DNA of 64,000 nt from Nothophaeocryptopus gaeumannii (taxonomy: Eukaryota > Ascomycota > Dothideomycetes > Mycosphaerellales > Mycosphaerellaceae): contig JASISA010000001.1 in the NCBI GenBank assembly GCA_031771865.1, forward strand, positions 2,604,001-2,668,000. Direction: 5' to 3'. The translations under genes and the position numbers were made by a program. The first letter of the stretch is position 1, and each line of letters begins with the position of its first letter. Of the stretch, positions 43,721 to 54,219 are shown one piece after another. The notes beneath the pieces were generated by a model. The model was not told the origin of the DNA, did not search any database, and saw only the letters and a list, made by a program, of their open reading frames with translations.

Positions 43721-44397
43721 TCACTCGAAAATTCCTGAAGTTCCAGGGCTGAGAGTAACCAACTCTCATTTGAAAACCGCGTCGAGATGCTCGACAAGCT
43801 CTTTGTACTTCTTTCAAGCGCCTGTCTTGAGGGACTGAATACATCGACAGAAGTCTTCCAATGTGCAGCCTGCTTCAAGTGTGATCGTATACTCCCAGTC
43901 ATGCCAACGCTTGTCCAAGAATGTCCAGGTGAAGATGTTCAGTTGGATAGTAACGCTCTCAATTGCTCATTTTCGTATGATCTTTACGTTCCTTCAAGTA
44001 GCCTCCGGTATGTCTTCGAAGACGCCTCCGTTTTGTAGAGATCTCTCGTCGACATCCAAGGTGAACTCCTTCAGAGTCCTCACGTATTTCGTAAATTGCA
44101 CATTGGATTTCGAGACGAGCCAGTGCAGTGCCACGAGTGTCTTGGTCGGAGCCTGATTCGAGGAACATGTATCGTCGAAGCTTCTGCGAGCCTTGGATGG
44201 AGCCACGGAACATTTTGCCAAGTGTACAGCGCCTTGACAGGGATGGACAGGTTACATTCAGATTCCTCTTCAGCGTACTTGAGCAGAATATTCTCGAGAA
44301 GCTCAGCAATGTTAAAGACTTTGTTTGCCACCGCAAAGCCTTCATGCGCCTCTTCTTCTGAGGCAGCAGCTCCGATGCTGCTGTTGTCGCTAGTCAT
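43721..44397 (-). pseudogene. F-box-like family copy E, frameshifted
   Basis: From ATG 44397 the frame reads NKVFNIAELLENILLKYAEEE and VKALYTWQNV. A small deletion near 44215 then shifts the family core (FRGSIQGSQKLRRYMFLES) into a second frame. Further shifts follow, with ALHWLVSKSNVQFTKYVRTL in the third frame. The C-terminal part (LEAGCTLEDFCRC..KKYK..TSGIF) carries two TGA stops. It is the most upstream copy of the array and the most shifted. Confidence 0.65.
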
Positions 44398-45479
44398 GGT
44401 GCCGGTAGATGCTTGTGGACGCACGGGTATGTTTGATGGGGATGATGAGACCGAGACAACTCGATCGAGGGATGATATCGGTTGCAAGGAGATGTTGATC
44501 AGAGCAATCTGTTCCACGCTCGAAGATGTTGGTCGAGGCGAAATTGATCGTGAACGAATGTTGTCAAAGGTTCGAGAAAGTTATGCGGCGGCGACCAAGT
44601 ATGTGAAGCAAGCGCCGCCGGACCCTGCATGCATATTCACCTGCTATCGCATGTGATCAGTGCGAACGGACCTTCGCGGCTTGACAACGCATGTGAGAGT
44701 GAGCTGCGACCGTCAGCTGGCCCTGTCACCAACCGCTTTTCCCGGAGAGAACATGGCATTGGCATGCGGGAGAGAAAATTTGTCAATGCATGGTAGGAGT
44801 TCGACACTCGGCTCCATGAGATATGCATCCGAATGGCCACCAGAACTCCCCAGTCATGCGCATCGGATCAATCACCTGGGGTAAGACGGTCGTGACTTGC
44901 GTATGGATCGTAGTGGCTCAAAACGGCGCTGGACAGCCGGTACGCAGACCTCGAGCCTGCAGTCGGAGTCGCGGAAGTGAGACGTATCATGCTGGAAGCC
45001 GACCAGTCGAGGAACGGGAAGTTCTTGAACGTCCATGTTCCAGAATGGGAGGACATGCCGAAGCGGAAGCGTTACGACGGTGGCGAGATTCCATTCTGAG
45101 ACTGTGCGGCCAGTCTGCAGTGAACGAATAGATGTTCTATACACGATTGAAAAATCCGTCCGGCAGCTGACCGGGTGTCTGACACGATGGGAGTCTGTGT
45201 CGATATATGCAAGACGATTGAGTGAGACCAGATGTCTGAGCTAGACCTTGTCAGTAGAGTGCTCCGTCGGAAATTGCATAGATGCCCGTACATATACGAT
45301 CGATGAGATGCAACTCAGCTTTTCCGATCAGATAGAATCTTCACTTTCCTCATAGCAAGCCGGTCTTGCCCTTTTCCCTCGCTCCGACTGTTGAAGCCAA
45401 AAGCACCACTTCTCTCCTAATCTTACACGAGCCGGCCTCGCTTGCTCTCAATCCCACCTAGCAAAATCAGCGAAACAAG
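44398..45479. other. intergenic
   Basis: This 1.1-kb region lies upstream of both the F-box-like array (minus) and the Cys-rich gene (plus). No convincing frame is present. It should hold both promoters. Confidence 0.5.
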
Positions 45480-45893
45480 ATGAGCCCCTCTAGCTCCAAG
45501 TCAGGACGTGAGCGATGCTGCAACAATTGCGGCGACTGCGAATGTACCGAATGCGACTGCTGCCGCAACAGTTACGATACCTCGAAAGACAATACCAACG
45601 ACGAATCACCGCGATGCTGCCCAAAGTGCCCTGACTGCAAATGCAAATACTGCGGCGTATGCAAAAAGTGTTGTCGAGACTGTGGGATGAAGACATGCCA
45701 GCATGCATACTGCCTTTCCTGTGGTGGTCATGTTCCCTCCGACGATGAGGACGGCGATCCAGGCTTCTGCGGCTGCAGAAACTGTCCGAACTGCGGGTGT
45801 TGGAAGACCGGAGACTGTAATAATCGGCCTGGCGATGAAGATCCTAATGCCGTTTATTTAGCTGAGGATTTGAAGGATTTGAACCTCCTGTGA
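45480..45893 (+). CDS. cysteine-rich protein (27 Cys in 137 residues)
   Basis: This is a single exon of 137 residues with no signal peptide. I count 27 cysteines, about 20%, in clustered C-x2-C, C-C and C-x-C patterns: CCNNCGDCECTECDCC, CCPKCPDCKCKYCGVCKKCC, CQHAYCLSC, CGCRNCPNCGC. Such spacing suggests several zinc sites or metallothionein-like metal binding inside the cell. The tail is acidic and ends DLKDLNLL. I recognise no family. It stands alone, 125 bp before the convergent nitronate monooxygenase stop. Confidence 0.65.
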   Translation: MSPSSSKSGRERCCNNCGDCECTECDCCRNSYDTSKDNTNDESPRCCPKCPDCKCKYCGVCKKCCRDCGMKTCQHAYCLSCGGHVPSDDEDGDPGFCGCRNCPNCGCWKTGDCNNRPGDEDPNAVYLAEDLKDLNLL

Positions 45894-46018
45894 GATGATG
45901 CCAATGCGAGTGGTGAGACTCTCTGTGAGGCAAAAGATGGAAGGAACGTCTAATATGAAGATTCCCGCTTCCTACATTCCAAGTCAACAGATTCGCTACA
46001 GATGCATCGAATGGTAAT

Positions 46019-47167
46019 CTATAGCTTAGCCTGAATCTCGCTCGCGGGCTTGCCTCTGATATCAGGCTCGGGCTGCTTGTCAACAATCATGCTCTGAGCC
46101 TTCTGCAGGCTCTCGATAGCCTCACGCTCAATCCTCTCAACGAGATCTTTGCATGTTGGAATGTCGTTGATCAGGCCAATGACTTGGCCGGCAGTCCAGA
46201 CCTGTGTCACTAAGATTAGCACAATCACCCTTTTACCTAGTCTTGATGTCGCACTTACACCATAGTCTGGGTCTCCATTCAAGAAGACCTGTCGTCCTCT
46301 CTTTCCACTCACGTATGGCCCAACAGCCTCGAACTCCTTCGTCTCTGGCTTGTTCTCAATAGTGTATGCCTCAGTCGAGACCTTGTTCTTGAACAATCTG
46401 CTCGTATTCCTCCACTTTCTGAGCACCAACTGTGTGTCCGTCTCTTGTGCCTTGACGATGGCCTCCTTGATGTTGTTGTGGATAGGTGCCTCAACTGTAC
46501 ACATGAAGCGGGTGCCCATGTTGATACCCTCAGCTCCGAGGTTCAGCGCAGCAGCGAGTCCTTGTCCGTCGCAGAAGCCGCCAGATGCGATGAAGGGAAT
46601 TGGCATGACTTGGCGTGACCGGCTGAGCAGAATCAGGTTGGTGATGTCCGTCTCGCCAACGTGGCCGGCGCATTCGAAGCCATCGATAGAGAGGAAGTCA
46701 ACGCCAAGCTTCACCGCGCTGAGGGCATGCCTGATAGATGTACACTTGTGCAGAATGACACAAGGAGGGTCCGCCTCTTTCAATTGCTTGATGATCGGGC
46801 CCGGGCTGTTTCCTGCTGTCTCGACGATTCGAATGCCTTCGTCAAGGATCGCTTGGGCGTAGGCTGGGTAGTCGGGTGGGTTGATGGACGGAAGGAGGGT
46901 CAGGTTTACGCCGAAGGGGTTCATGGTCATGGATTTACACTTTCGGATCTCTTTGCGCAGGTCGTCGGGCGTGGGTTGTGTGAGGCCAGTAAGTATACCG
47001 AGACCGCCGGCGTTGGAGACGGCTGCAGCCATTTCGGCATATCCGACCCATTGCATTCCTCCTTGGACGACGGGTACTGCCCGATATCAGCACTACGGTC
47101 AATCATCTCCTGCACAGCATCTACCTTTGATCCCGAGCTTGCGGGTCAGAGCCGTGTTGAAAGGCAT
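46019..47167 (-). CDS. nitronate monooxygenase (2-nitropropane dioxygenase family)
   Basis: This FMN-dependent TIM-barrel enzyme oxidises alkyl nitronates, probably a detoxification step. Exon 1 (47167-47125) encodes MPFNTALTRKLGIK. Intron 47124-47077 (48 nt, GTAGAT..GGGCAG) joins to PVVQGGMQWVGYAEMAAAVSNAGGLG. Exon 2 runs 47076-46259. Intron 46258-46202 (57 nt, GTAAGT..ACACAG) is a multiple of three without stops, so a naive frame reads through it. Exon 3 is 46201-46019. The total is 347 residues. Catalytic and cofactor motifs are FECAGHVGE with the likely active His, ASGGFCDGQGLAAAL, and GAEGINMGTRF. Confidence 0.92.
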
Positions 47168-48253
47168 CTTCTCGTGCTTCGTCTATTGTTGTCTTCGAGG
47201 CTCTATCTTGTGCTCTGTAAGTGTGTAAGAAATATGGAGAGCAAGGAAGGAGAACCAGTATGAACTTAGTAAAAGCGACCAGATCTAACAAAGGATCATG
47301 TTCTTACATGTCGTACTGGAGAGAGTAGCAACCTCCGCGATGTCCGGCATCGTGAGCCGAGGTGTTGTAGAGCCTGGCCTGATCTCCTTCATCTCATTTG
47401 CACGGACTGCGTTCCGCTGGCCACGTGAAGGCAATTGCGGCTCTTCTCGGTCCATCTCCTGGTCTTTCACAAGCCAACCCCTTCCTTCAGCAGTCCCGTC
47501 TCATCACCCATCTCCCTCCTTTCGGCAATGTGATCAGTAAACGCGTCGGCCATTTCTCGCCGAGAACTTCGACATGTCACCCGATTTCTCCATGCTGGCA
47601 GAGACAGCCCGAGAGGATCGACCGGAGCACAGGAACGGAGGACTTCTGCCCTGACACGAGATGAACGACTCACGGCGTCTGCCACCAGATCCTGGGGCTC
47701 CGCATCTCGAGACGCAACGGCCATGAGAGCAGGAGGGAGACCTCACTGGATGTTCAGACGCGACCTGTCCTATCGAGAACACGGTTGGCACACCTCCAGC
47801 AGCCAAAGAAGAATCCTCACTCATGGCCCAGTCTACCGTTGTACCGCATCCGGTCCGCATATGAGAATGCAACATATCCAGAACGCTGCATGCCTCAAGA
47901 CTTTGCGCTGTTACAATACAGTGGGATGGACAGTGCGCTTGCTTCAGGCGTGGTCTGGCCTTGGCGTCCCCGTCGAGCTTCATACCCAAAAGCTCTCATC
48001 GTTTGTGTGTTTGGCCACAGCAGAATTCTCGAGTGCGATGCTTGATATAAAAGTCTACAGCTACAAAGCAAGAAGGCAAGCTCGCCTATAAGCGGTAATT
48101 TCCTCTTCCATTTTTCTGGTCGACAAGTTCTGTCTTCTTTTCTCTCCTTGCTGATACTCTTCGCTTAATACAACACCTGTTGGAGAGCTCTTGCACCCTT
48201 TTCCCTTCAAGGTCGAGATCCAAGGATATCAACATTCTCCGAGGTCATACAAT
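47168..48253. other. intergenic
   Basis: This 1.1-kb divergent region lies between the nitronate monooxygenase and the secreted protein genes. Open frames here are short and overlap each other. A TATA box is listed separately. Confidence 0.5.
48046..48053 (+). promoter_or_regulatory. TATA box of the secreted-protein gene
   Basis: TATAAAAG lies about 200 bp before the ATG at 48254. It is followed by a pyrimidine-rich stretch (CCTCTTCCATTTTTCTGG, TTCTTTTCTCTCC), as is common before fungal transcription starts. Assigned by match and position only. Confidence 0.5.
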
Positions 48254-49276
48254 ATGAAGTACGCCCTTGGATCCGCAGCCCTCGTGGCTGCCACGGGCCT
48301 CGCTTCAGCGCAGGATATGCTCCCACCAGCTTTTTGGCATCGTAGCCATACTCCTCCCCACTACAACGCCACGAGCGCAACAACCCAGACCACAACGACC
48401 AGTGCTCCTGTCTATGGCACTGCACCGGCCGAACCGACATCCAGGCCACACATGATGTGGTTAGATGGACATGGCTTCCCAGATGGCCATACCATGCCCT
48501 GGCACGGCCGGCACAATTCAGATTTTGATGGTAAGCCTCTGCCTACTCTTGAGCCCCGTGCTGAGGCGCAGAGCTATCCGACTGCTACACCGACAGTGAC
48601 TACTACTTACGAGCCGCGCATGTCGCATCATCCGGTGGTAACATGGCATGAAAAAGCGTCTACTTCTCCGGCGACGCCACAATATGCTGCTCCAGAGAGC
48701 GTCAAGACCACCTCCTCTATCTGGCCGCTCGCAGCAGGTGTCGGCCCTGTGATACTCCCATCATCATCATCTCGAACAATCTCTCCGGACGCACCGGCAA
48801 CTACAGCTTCAAGCACGACCTCCCTCCCTTGCGCCGTAACCTTCAAACCGGGAGAGCAGAATGCAGGCGAAGCAGCTGTCCTCATCTCCTGCAACTTGTA
48901 CACCGTGCAGCCAAGCAAGCGAGACATCCCAACTCATAACACCGCTACGACAGTGCCGTCTTCGGAGACTCCGCCAACCTACGAGCTCCTCCACTTATCC
49001 GCAAACATCAATGTCGATTTCGTCAAGTCGAACGGGAACTTCAATGGGACGAAGACTGTGACCGCTTACATTAATGGGTCCCCGAGCACGATGGGATCGT
49101 ATGAGCCGACTACGATGCAAACTCTGCCATCGGGCTCGAAGTCGACGCCTTCATATGGTGGAAGTGTAGGAAGTGGTGCTTGGACGGTCCATACGCCGAC
49201 TGCCACGAGCGCGGACTTCTCGGCTACTATTGAGGGGCCCGGGGCGGCGACGATGGTTATTCCTCAAGAGCATTGA
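48254..49276 (+). CDS. secreted Ser/Thr- and His-rich protein
   Basis: The start was set at ATG 48254 because it opens a classic signal peptide, MKYALGSAALVAATGLASAQ, with predicted cleavage near ASAQ|D. An upstream in-frame extension to 48191 lacks such a feature. The mature part of about 320 residues is rich in Thr, Ser and Pro, likely O-glycosylated, with several His-bearing patches (FWHRSHTPPHY, MMWLDGHGFPDGHTMPWHGRH, SHHPVVTWHE). A C-terminal region (about 230-340) has LPCAVTFKPG..VLISCNLY with two Cys that could pair. No GPI signal is evident at the end. No enzyme family is recognised. It may be a cell-wall or effector-like protein. Confidence 0.7.
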   Translation: MKYALGSAALVAATGLASAQDMLPPAFWHRSHTPPHYNATSATTQTTTTSAPVYGTAPAEPTSRPHMMWLDGHGFPDGHTMPWHGRHNSDFDGKPLPTLEPRAEAQSYPTATPTVTTTYEPRMSHHPVVTWHEKASTSPATPQYAAPESVKTTSSIWPLAAGVGPVILPSSSSRTISPDAPATTASSTTSLPCAVTFKPGEQNAGEAAVLISCNLYTVQPSKRDIPTHNTATTVPSSETPPTYELLHLSANINVDFVKSNGNFNGTKTVTAYINGSPSTMGSYEPTTMQTLPSGSKSTPSYGGSVGSGAWTVHTPTATSADFSATIEGPGAATMVIPQEH

Positions 49277-49447
49277 ATAGCATGCTCCGGGAGAGGTGGC
49301 GATCGGTCATTTGGAGGCTTTGGAGTTGATTGTACATCAATCACGACAGCTGTGCGCTTTGTGTCTGAGCATAGGACCTTTTGTGTGTACGATCGAATAT
49401 TGAGATTTCATGTACGAGTAGTCCCCCAAGAAGATGGGGTTCGTTGC

Positions 49448-50311
49448 TCAACTCTGCCCACCTCTCCTCCCTTCAACCTCCCCCTCCCTCCAAACCAAAC
49501 TTCCCGACTTGCCACCATCAACATGCACAACCTGTCCACAAATCCCACCACTCCACTTCTCACTCGCTAAGAACAGAAACGTCTTCGCAACCTCTTCGAT
49601 ACTAACAGCTTTTCCCATAACCACCGTAGCCTCCTTCTCCTCCCATGCCCAATTTTGTCCATACCGCCTAATCTCCTCTCGGAAGCGAGTCGTATCAACA
49701 GCCCCTGGAGCAATGGCATTTACGCGTGCACCGAGATGTATCCTACTCGCGTCCTTGGCGAGAGAGGGAAGAAGACCATACTGAATCGCCGCTTTTCCCG
49801 CTGCATAAGCAGGCTGTGTCCTCACGCCAAAGGTGCCGGATTCGGAGCCCATGAGGATACATCCGACGTTCCTCAACGCCGGTCGGGAAGGTGAGGGGCC
49901 AGATCTGATGCCCTGCAGCCAGCGTTGCGCAGTGTTGAACGTGCCATTAATATTAACATTGAAAACTTCTTTCCAGACTGAGGGGTCCATATCGCATATA
50001 CTCTCCGTCTGCGTCAAGCTACTCAGATCCAGACTGGCAAGGGCGACGCAACAAGAGACGGGGCCGAACTTCTCTTCTGCTATCTTGAAGGCCCAGTCGA
50101 CGGATCCATGGTCTGAGATGTCGGCTTTCGCGAATATCCAGTGGTCCCTCGGAAATTCCTCGAGTAATTGCTCCGATGGCGAGGATATGTCGACAATGGA
50201 GACATTAACGCCGGCTGATAAGAATGCTTTCACAACTACGCTGCCGATGAGTCCTGTGCCGCCTGTGATGAGGACGTGAGTGCCTTCTAAACCAAGTGAT
50301 AGATCCATCAT
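49448..50311 (-). CDS. short-chain dehydrogenase/reductase (SDR)
   Basis: This NAD(P)-dependent oxidoreductase of 287 residues is a single exon. The start is the first of two ATGs (MMDLSLGLEG). The Rossmann motif LITGGTGLIGS (about 14-24) is followed by the catalytic Ser region (MGSESG) and PAYAAGKAA with the YxxxK pair. The C-terminal NAIAPGAVDTTRF and GGICGQVVHVDGG are typical of classical SDRs. The cofactor-site NAG motif reads ALAS, an uncommon variant. The substrate is not predictable. The gene lies head to tail behind CDC23 (207 bp). Confidence 0.88.
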   Translation of the reverse strand: MMDLSLGLEGTHVLITGGTGLIGSVVVKAFLSAGVNVSIVDISSPSEQLLEEFPRDHWIFAKADISDHGSVDWAFKIAEEKFGPVSCCVALASLDLSSLTQTESICDMDPSVWKEVFNVNINGTFNTAQRWLQGIRSGPSPSRPALRNVGCILMGSESGTFGVRTQPAYAAGKAAIQYGLLPSLAKDASRIHLGARVNAIAPGAVDTTRFREEIRRYGQNWAWEEKEATVVMGKAVSIEEVAKTFLFLASEKWSGGICGQVVHVDGGKSGSLVWREGEVEGRRGGQS

Positions 50312-50518
50312 GCTGCTTCTTTGGTGTTTCAAGGTCAGTCTGCTGATGTCGTAGAGTTCATACAGACAGACTTGAAGATAGCTGCTATAGCTCCTGCTTG
50401 GCATTATAAGCGTCCGAGATATGTCCGACGTACCTGCCTCATTCAGACATCTCATTCATCGCTCCATGGTATTTGGCTCTTCATGCATGCGATCCTCAAG
50501 AAGTGCTGGCCTCGTTGC

Positions 50519-52539
50519 CTAAACGTCGCCATTCTCGAGGTCCTGTTCATCGTCCATAGCCAATCTCGCCCTGCAATCTTTGATATACCCTTTGGCCTCT
50601 TCCACCTCAAAACCATCCTGGCAGAGTTCGTTGCAAAGCTGCATGCATCTCTGCCAATCGCCCTCATGATACGACCACTTGGCGAGCCAGAGCCGCGCTT
50701 TGCATGTAGTGTTAGTCACACCGAGCCCGCTTTCACCGTCCTCGCCTTCTTCTTGCGCAAGACAAAGCTCCATGTAGGCACTCGCATCTTCCCAACTGCT
50801 CTCTCGTTCATAAAGCAATGCAATTTCATGCAGCTCGTGAGGATCCAGGGCGCCCCCGACAGCATGAGCGAGCGGGTCTGAGTTGGAGCTGCCGAAGCTA
50901 GCACCAGCGTCCATCTGACTGCCCATGATGAGGGCACGTTTGCGAGCAAGTATGGCGTTCTGAATCTTGCCGCACTTACCGTACGCGTTGCCAACAGCAC
51001 TCCACATTTTGGGGTCTGCACTGTTGAGTGCTGCTGCTTTTTTGTAGTAGAAGAGGCTGTAGCTGTGGCACTCGAGCATTTCGTAACCCTGGCCAAGACC
51101 ATACCATGCTCGATAGTCTTTGCGGTTGTTGTCGACGGCTCGCCGGTAGGACTCGATTGCGGCTTGGGTGTTCTTCAATTCGATGTATTCGTGGCCCATG
51201 AGCGTCCATGCGGCCTGGAAATTGCGGTCCAATGCGAGCGCCCGTCTGAAGTGCAGGACCGCCTTTTCGTGCTCTGAGATCAAGCTGTAGTAGTTGCCGA
51301 GGATACAATTCGTCTCCGGTCGGAATTTGTCCGTCTCGCTCGCCATGGCCGCCAGCGTCGCCAGCTTCGGTCTGTCAGGTATGACATAGAGTAGGTTACT
51401 ATAAATCTCCATCCCGTCCAGCCGATGCGGGTTTCGTCGGAGCAAGTCGTCGAACAGGATAAGAGCCTGATCGGTATCCTTCGCATGATAGGTGAGAAGA
51501 GCTCTCTGTTCCTGCAAGAAAGCCGACCGCGGAAAGATGCTCTGCATTTGAGCAAGTGTAGTGTACACTTCCGGTTCCTGCGAGAACAGCTCCTGACTGC
51601 ACTTGATATGGAACAGGAAGCTAGCCACGTTCTTTGGCAAGTGCTGGCCAAACTCTTTCAGTTCTTGCCAAGACTCGATCAAGTTGGACAGCTCAAGCCA
51701 GGCCGACCAGTTGTATGGGAAAATGTTGACGCTTCGGATGAGCCATTGCCTGGCGAGTGGCTCAGATTTTGATCTGACAAGCATCATGCCATAGAGATAA
51801 TCCAGCCAGCCTTGAGAATTCGACGTATCTTGTTGAAGGCCACCACGGGCATTGAAGTATTCCTCGAGGATGGCAGAAATGAGGGGAACCTCCTTGTTAG
51901 CAGTAACAGGCCCGTCATGAGGTCCAAGAATGGCTTCCGACTCCTCGTTCTTCCGTTTCTCGCCTGACAAATACTTGGCGTACAAGGTCAGGAAAAGGGC
52001 CTTCTGGCTCAGGTTCTTCGGCAAAGGAGGCGGTCTGGGCTTGATACTCTGTGCAATATTCAGCATCACGACCAGACCTTGAAGACATCACCATCATCTG
52101 TCTGGTGAGACATCGAACATACGCTTGGATCTGGCTTCGAGGAGGCTTTCCTCGCCTTAGCAGGACTGGAGTGCAGTTTCGTCGGGGTCACTGTGTGCCT
52201 CGCGGGTTGGCCATGCGGAGCCTGATTTGGCAAGAACACGGCGGCGCATCGATCAAACTCTCGACAGTCGAAGAAGGACTTGGCCATCAAGTACTTCGGC
52301 AGCTCCTTCGCTTCCAGTCTCGCTTCTCGCCGGTCATGATTAGTAGGCTGAACGTTGGGTAATGAGGCATCTTCGTCAATTTCTGTGTCTGAAGTATCTG
52401 CATGGGCGGCTGGGTCTGAAAAGGAATTCAAGAGCTCGGCGGCCCATTTAGCAGCGAAGTAGAGGCATCTTTCGTTGCATGCAACGACGGCTTCTTGAAG
52501 CTTGGTCACCAGGTTTGCTTGGTGCTCGCTTGATAGCAT
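50519..52539 (-). CDS. CDC23: anaphase-promoting complex subunit Cdc23/Apc8
   Basis: This TPR scaffold subunit of the APC/C ubiquitin ligase is needed for mitotic exit. Exon 1 runs from ATG 52539 to 52123 and begins MLSSEHQANLVTKLQEAV..CLYFAAKWAAELL. A 74-nt intron (52122-52049, GTATGT..CACAG) joins KPDPS to SIKPRPPPLPKNLSQKALF. Exon 2 is 52048-50519. The total is 648 residues. Signature segments are FDCREFDRCAAVFLP, LYAKYLSGEKRK and the TPR run from SNLIESWQELKEF to DYRAWYGLGQGYEML. An alternative in-frame upstream start at 52839 would add 100 residues without family similarity, so the internal start is preferred. It is divergent from the FPP synthase gene. Confidence 0.93.
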
Positions 52540-52955
52540 GTTGCGCCCTCGGCAGTCGAGACCCTTGATATCGTCGTTGACGGATGCAGTGTTGTTGTCG
52601 ATGACGCTCTTCTTCAGGAAGTCGAGGCCAAACAACGCGTTCGGCGGAAGACGCGAGGTGAGGTAAGCGCAATGCACGGGCCTCTCTGGACCCTTTACAG
52701 AACTCACAGTCCGTTTCGGCAGGGGTGTTCTTAGAATTGTTTGGCGGAAGCTGCGGGCTCGTACGATCTCGGTTTCACATGCACTCACTTTGTCACGCTC
52801 TTTCCAATACAACTCCTGCCATTGGACTTCGTCTTCCATACAGAAGTCTACTTTGGCTTCATTCGTTCTCTTCAAGAAGAATCAAAGTCTTCCACAGTAC
52901 ACCACTCCGCCGCATAACGTTCGCTCGAATCGATACCCTTCGTCCCACCGCCAGC
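52540..52955. promoter_or_regulatory. divergent promoter region, CDC23 / ERG20
   Basis: This 416-bp region lies between start codons that point apart. The minus strand stays open across part of it in the CDC23 frame. I take that to be a translated-looking leader rather than protein. Confidence 0.35.
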
Positions 52956-54054
52956 ATGCCGGCCACATTGAAAGAGTTCGAGACGGTCTTCCCGAAGCTC
53001 GTCGAGGATCTGAAAGAGCACTGCAACAAGTACAAGCTGCCTGAGCAGGCATTGAAGTGGTTTGAGCAGGTAGAACAATCCAATGGGAGAGTGTATACAT
53101 CTATGAAGTTCATGGAATGACAAATGACAGTCGCTCAACCACAACACACTCGGCGGAAAATGCAACCGCGGGCTCTCCGTCGTCGACACAACCCAACTCC
53201 TCCTCAACCGCAAACTCACAGAAGATGAATTCTTCAAAGCGGCAACCCTCGGCTGGATGATCGAGCTCCTCCAAGCCTTCTTCCTCGTCAGCGACGATAT
53301 AATGGACTCCTCCAAAACCCGTCGCGGCAGCCCCTGCTGGTACCTTATGCCCAACGTCGGCATGATCGCCATCAACGACGCTTTCATGCTCGAAAGCAGC
53401 ATCTACATCCTCCTGCGAAAATACTTCAAATCCGAGAAATACTACGTCGACCTCATGGAGCTCTTCCACGAAGTCACTTTCCAAACCGAACTTGGCCAAG
53501 CATGCGATCTTTTGACTGCCCCCGAAGGCCACGTCGATCTCGACAACTTCTCTCTGGAGAAATACACTTTCATTGTAATCTACAAAACCGCATATTACAG
53601 CTTCTACCTCCCCGTCGCGCTCGCTCTGCACTTCGCCGGCTTCGCTTCCCCGAAGAACCTCAAAACCGCGGAGGATATCCTCATTCCCATGGGCGAATAC
53701 TTCCAAGTCCAAGACGACTACCTTGACAACTTCGCCGACCCCGCCACGTTGGGCAAAATCGGCACCGATATTCAAGATAACAAATGCAGTTGGTTGGTGA
53801 ACCAGGCGCTCAAGATCGCTACACCAGAGCAAAGAACTGTATTAGAGAAGAATTATGGACAGAAGGATGTTAAGAAGGAGGCGGAGGTGAAGAAGCTGTT
53901 TGACGAGTTGGAACTGGAGAGCGTGTATCAGAAGTATGAGGAGAGAATAGTGGGCGAGATAAGGGAGAAGATTAGCAAGATTGATGAGAGTGAGGGTTTG
54001 AAGAAGGAGGTGTTTGATGAGTTCTTGAGGAAGATTTATAAGAGGAGCAAATGA
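52956..54054 (+). CDS. ERG20: farnesyl diphosphate synthase
   Basis: This enzyme condenses isopentenyl diphosphate with dimethylallyl and geranyl diphosphate to make FPP, the precursor of ergosterol, dolichol and prenyl groups. Exon 1 is 52956-53069, intron 53070-53130 (61 nt, GTAGAA..TGACAG), exon 2 53131-54054, giving 345 residues. The substrate-binding motif reads NTLGGK where most homologues have NTPGGK. The two Asp-rich motifs are DDIMD (after FFLVS) and DDYLD (after YFQVQ). The length is close to yeast Erg20 (352). It ends with the usual basic residues KIYKRSK. Confidence 0.96.
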
Positions 54055-54219
54055 GTGGTAGATAACTTGCAAGGTCTGGAGGTTTGTATGGCTATAATGG
54101 CGTCTTGTGAAAGCGCTCGGCGGACGCTTGAGGGAAAAAGTTGGGAGTCGTAGAAGTTACCATGCAGAGCAATCTCAATGGGAAGACACTCGTAACAGGT
54201 TTCTCGACCATTACACATT

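Noticed and set aside
43473..43844. 123-codon minus-strand frame as its own gene
   Set aside because: It overlaps the shifted C terminus of array copy E and matches the equivalent frame beside copy D, so it is a shadow of the decayed family.
52066..52875. the 269-codon minus-strand frame as a separate gene
   Set aside because: Its C-terminal part is the first exon of CDC23, joined to the next frame by a 74-nt intron in phase. The part upstream of 52539 lacks family similarity.
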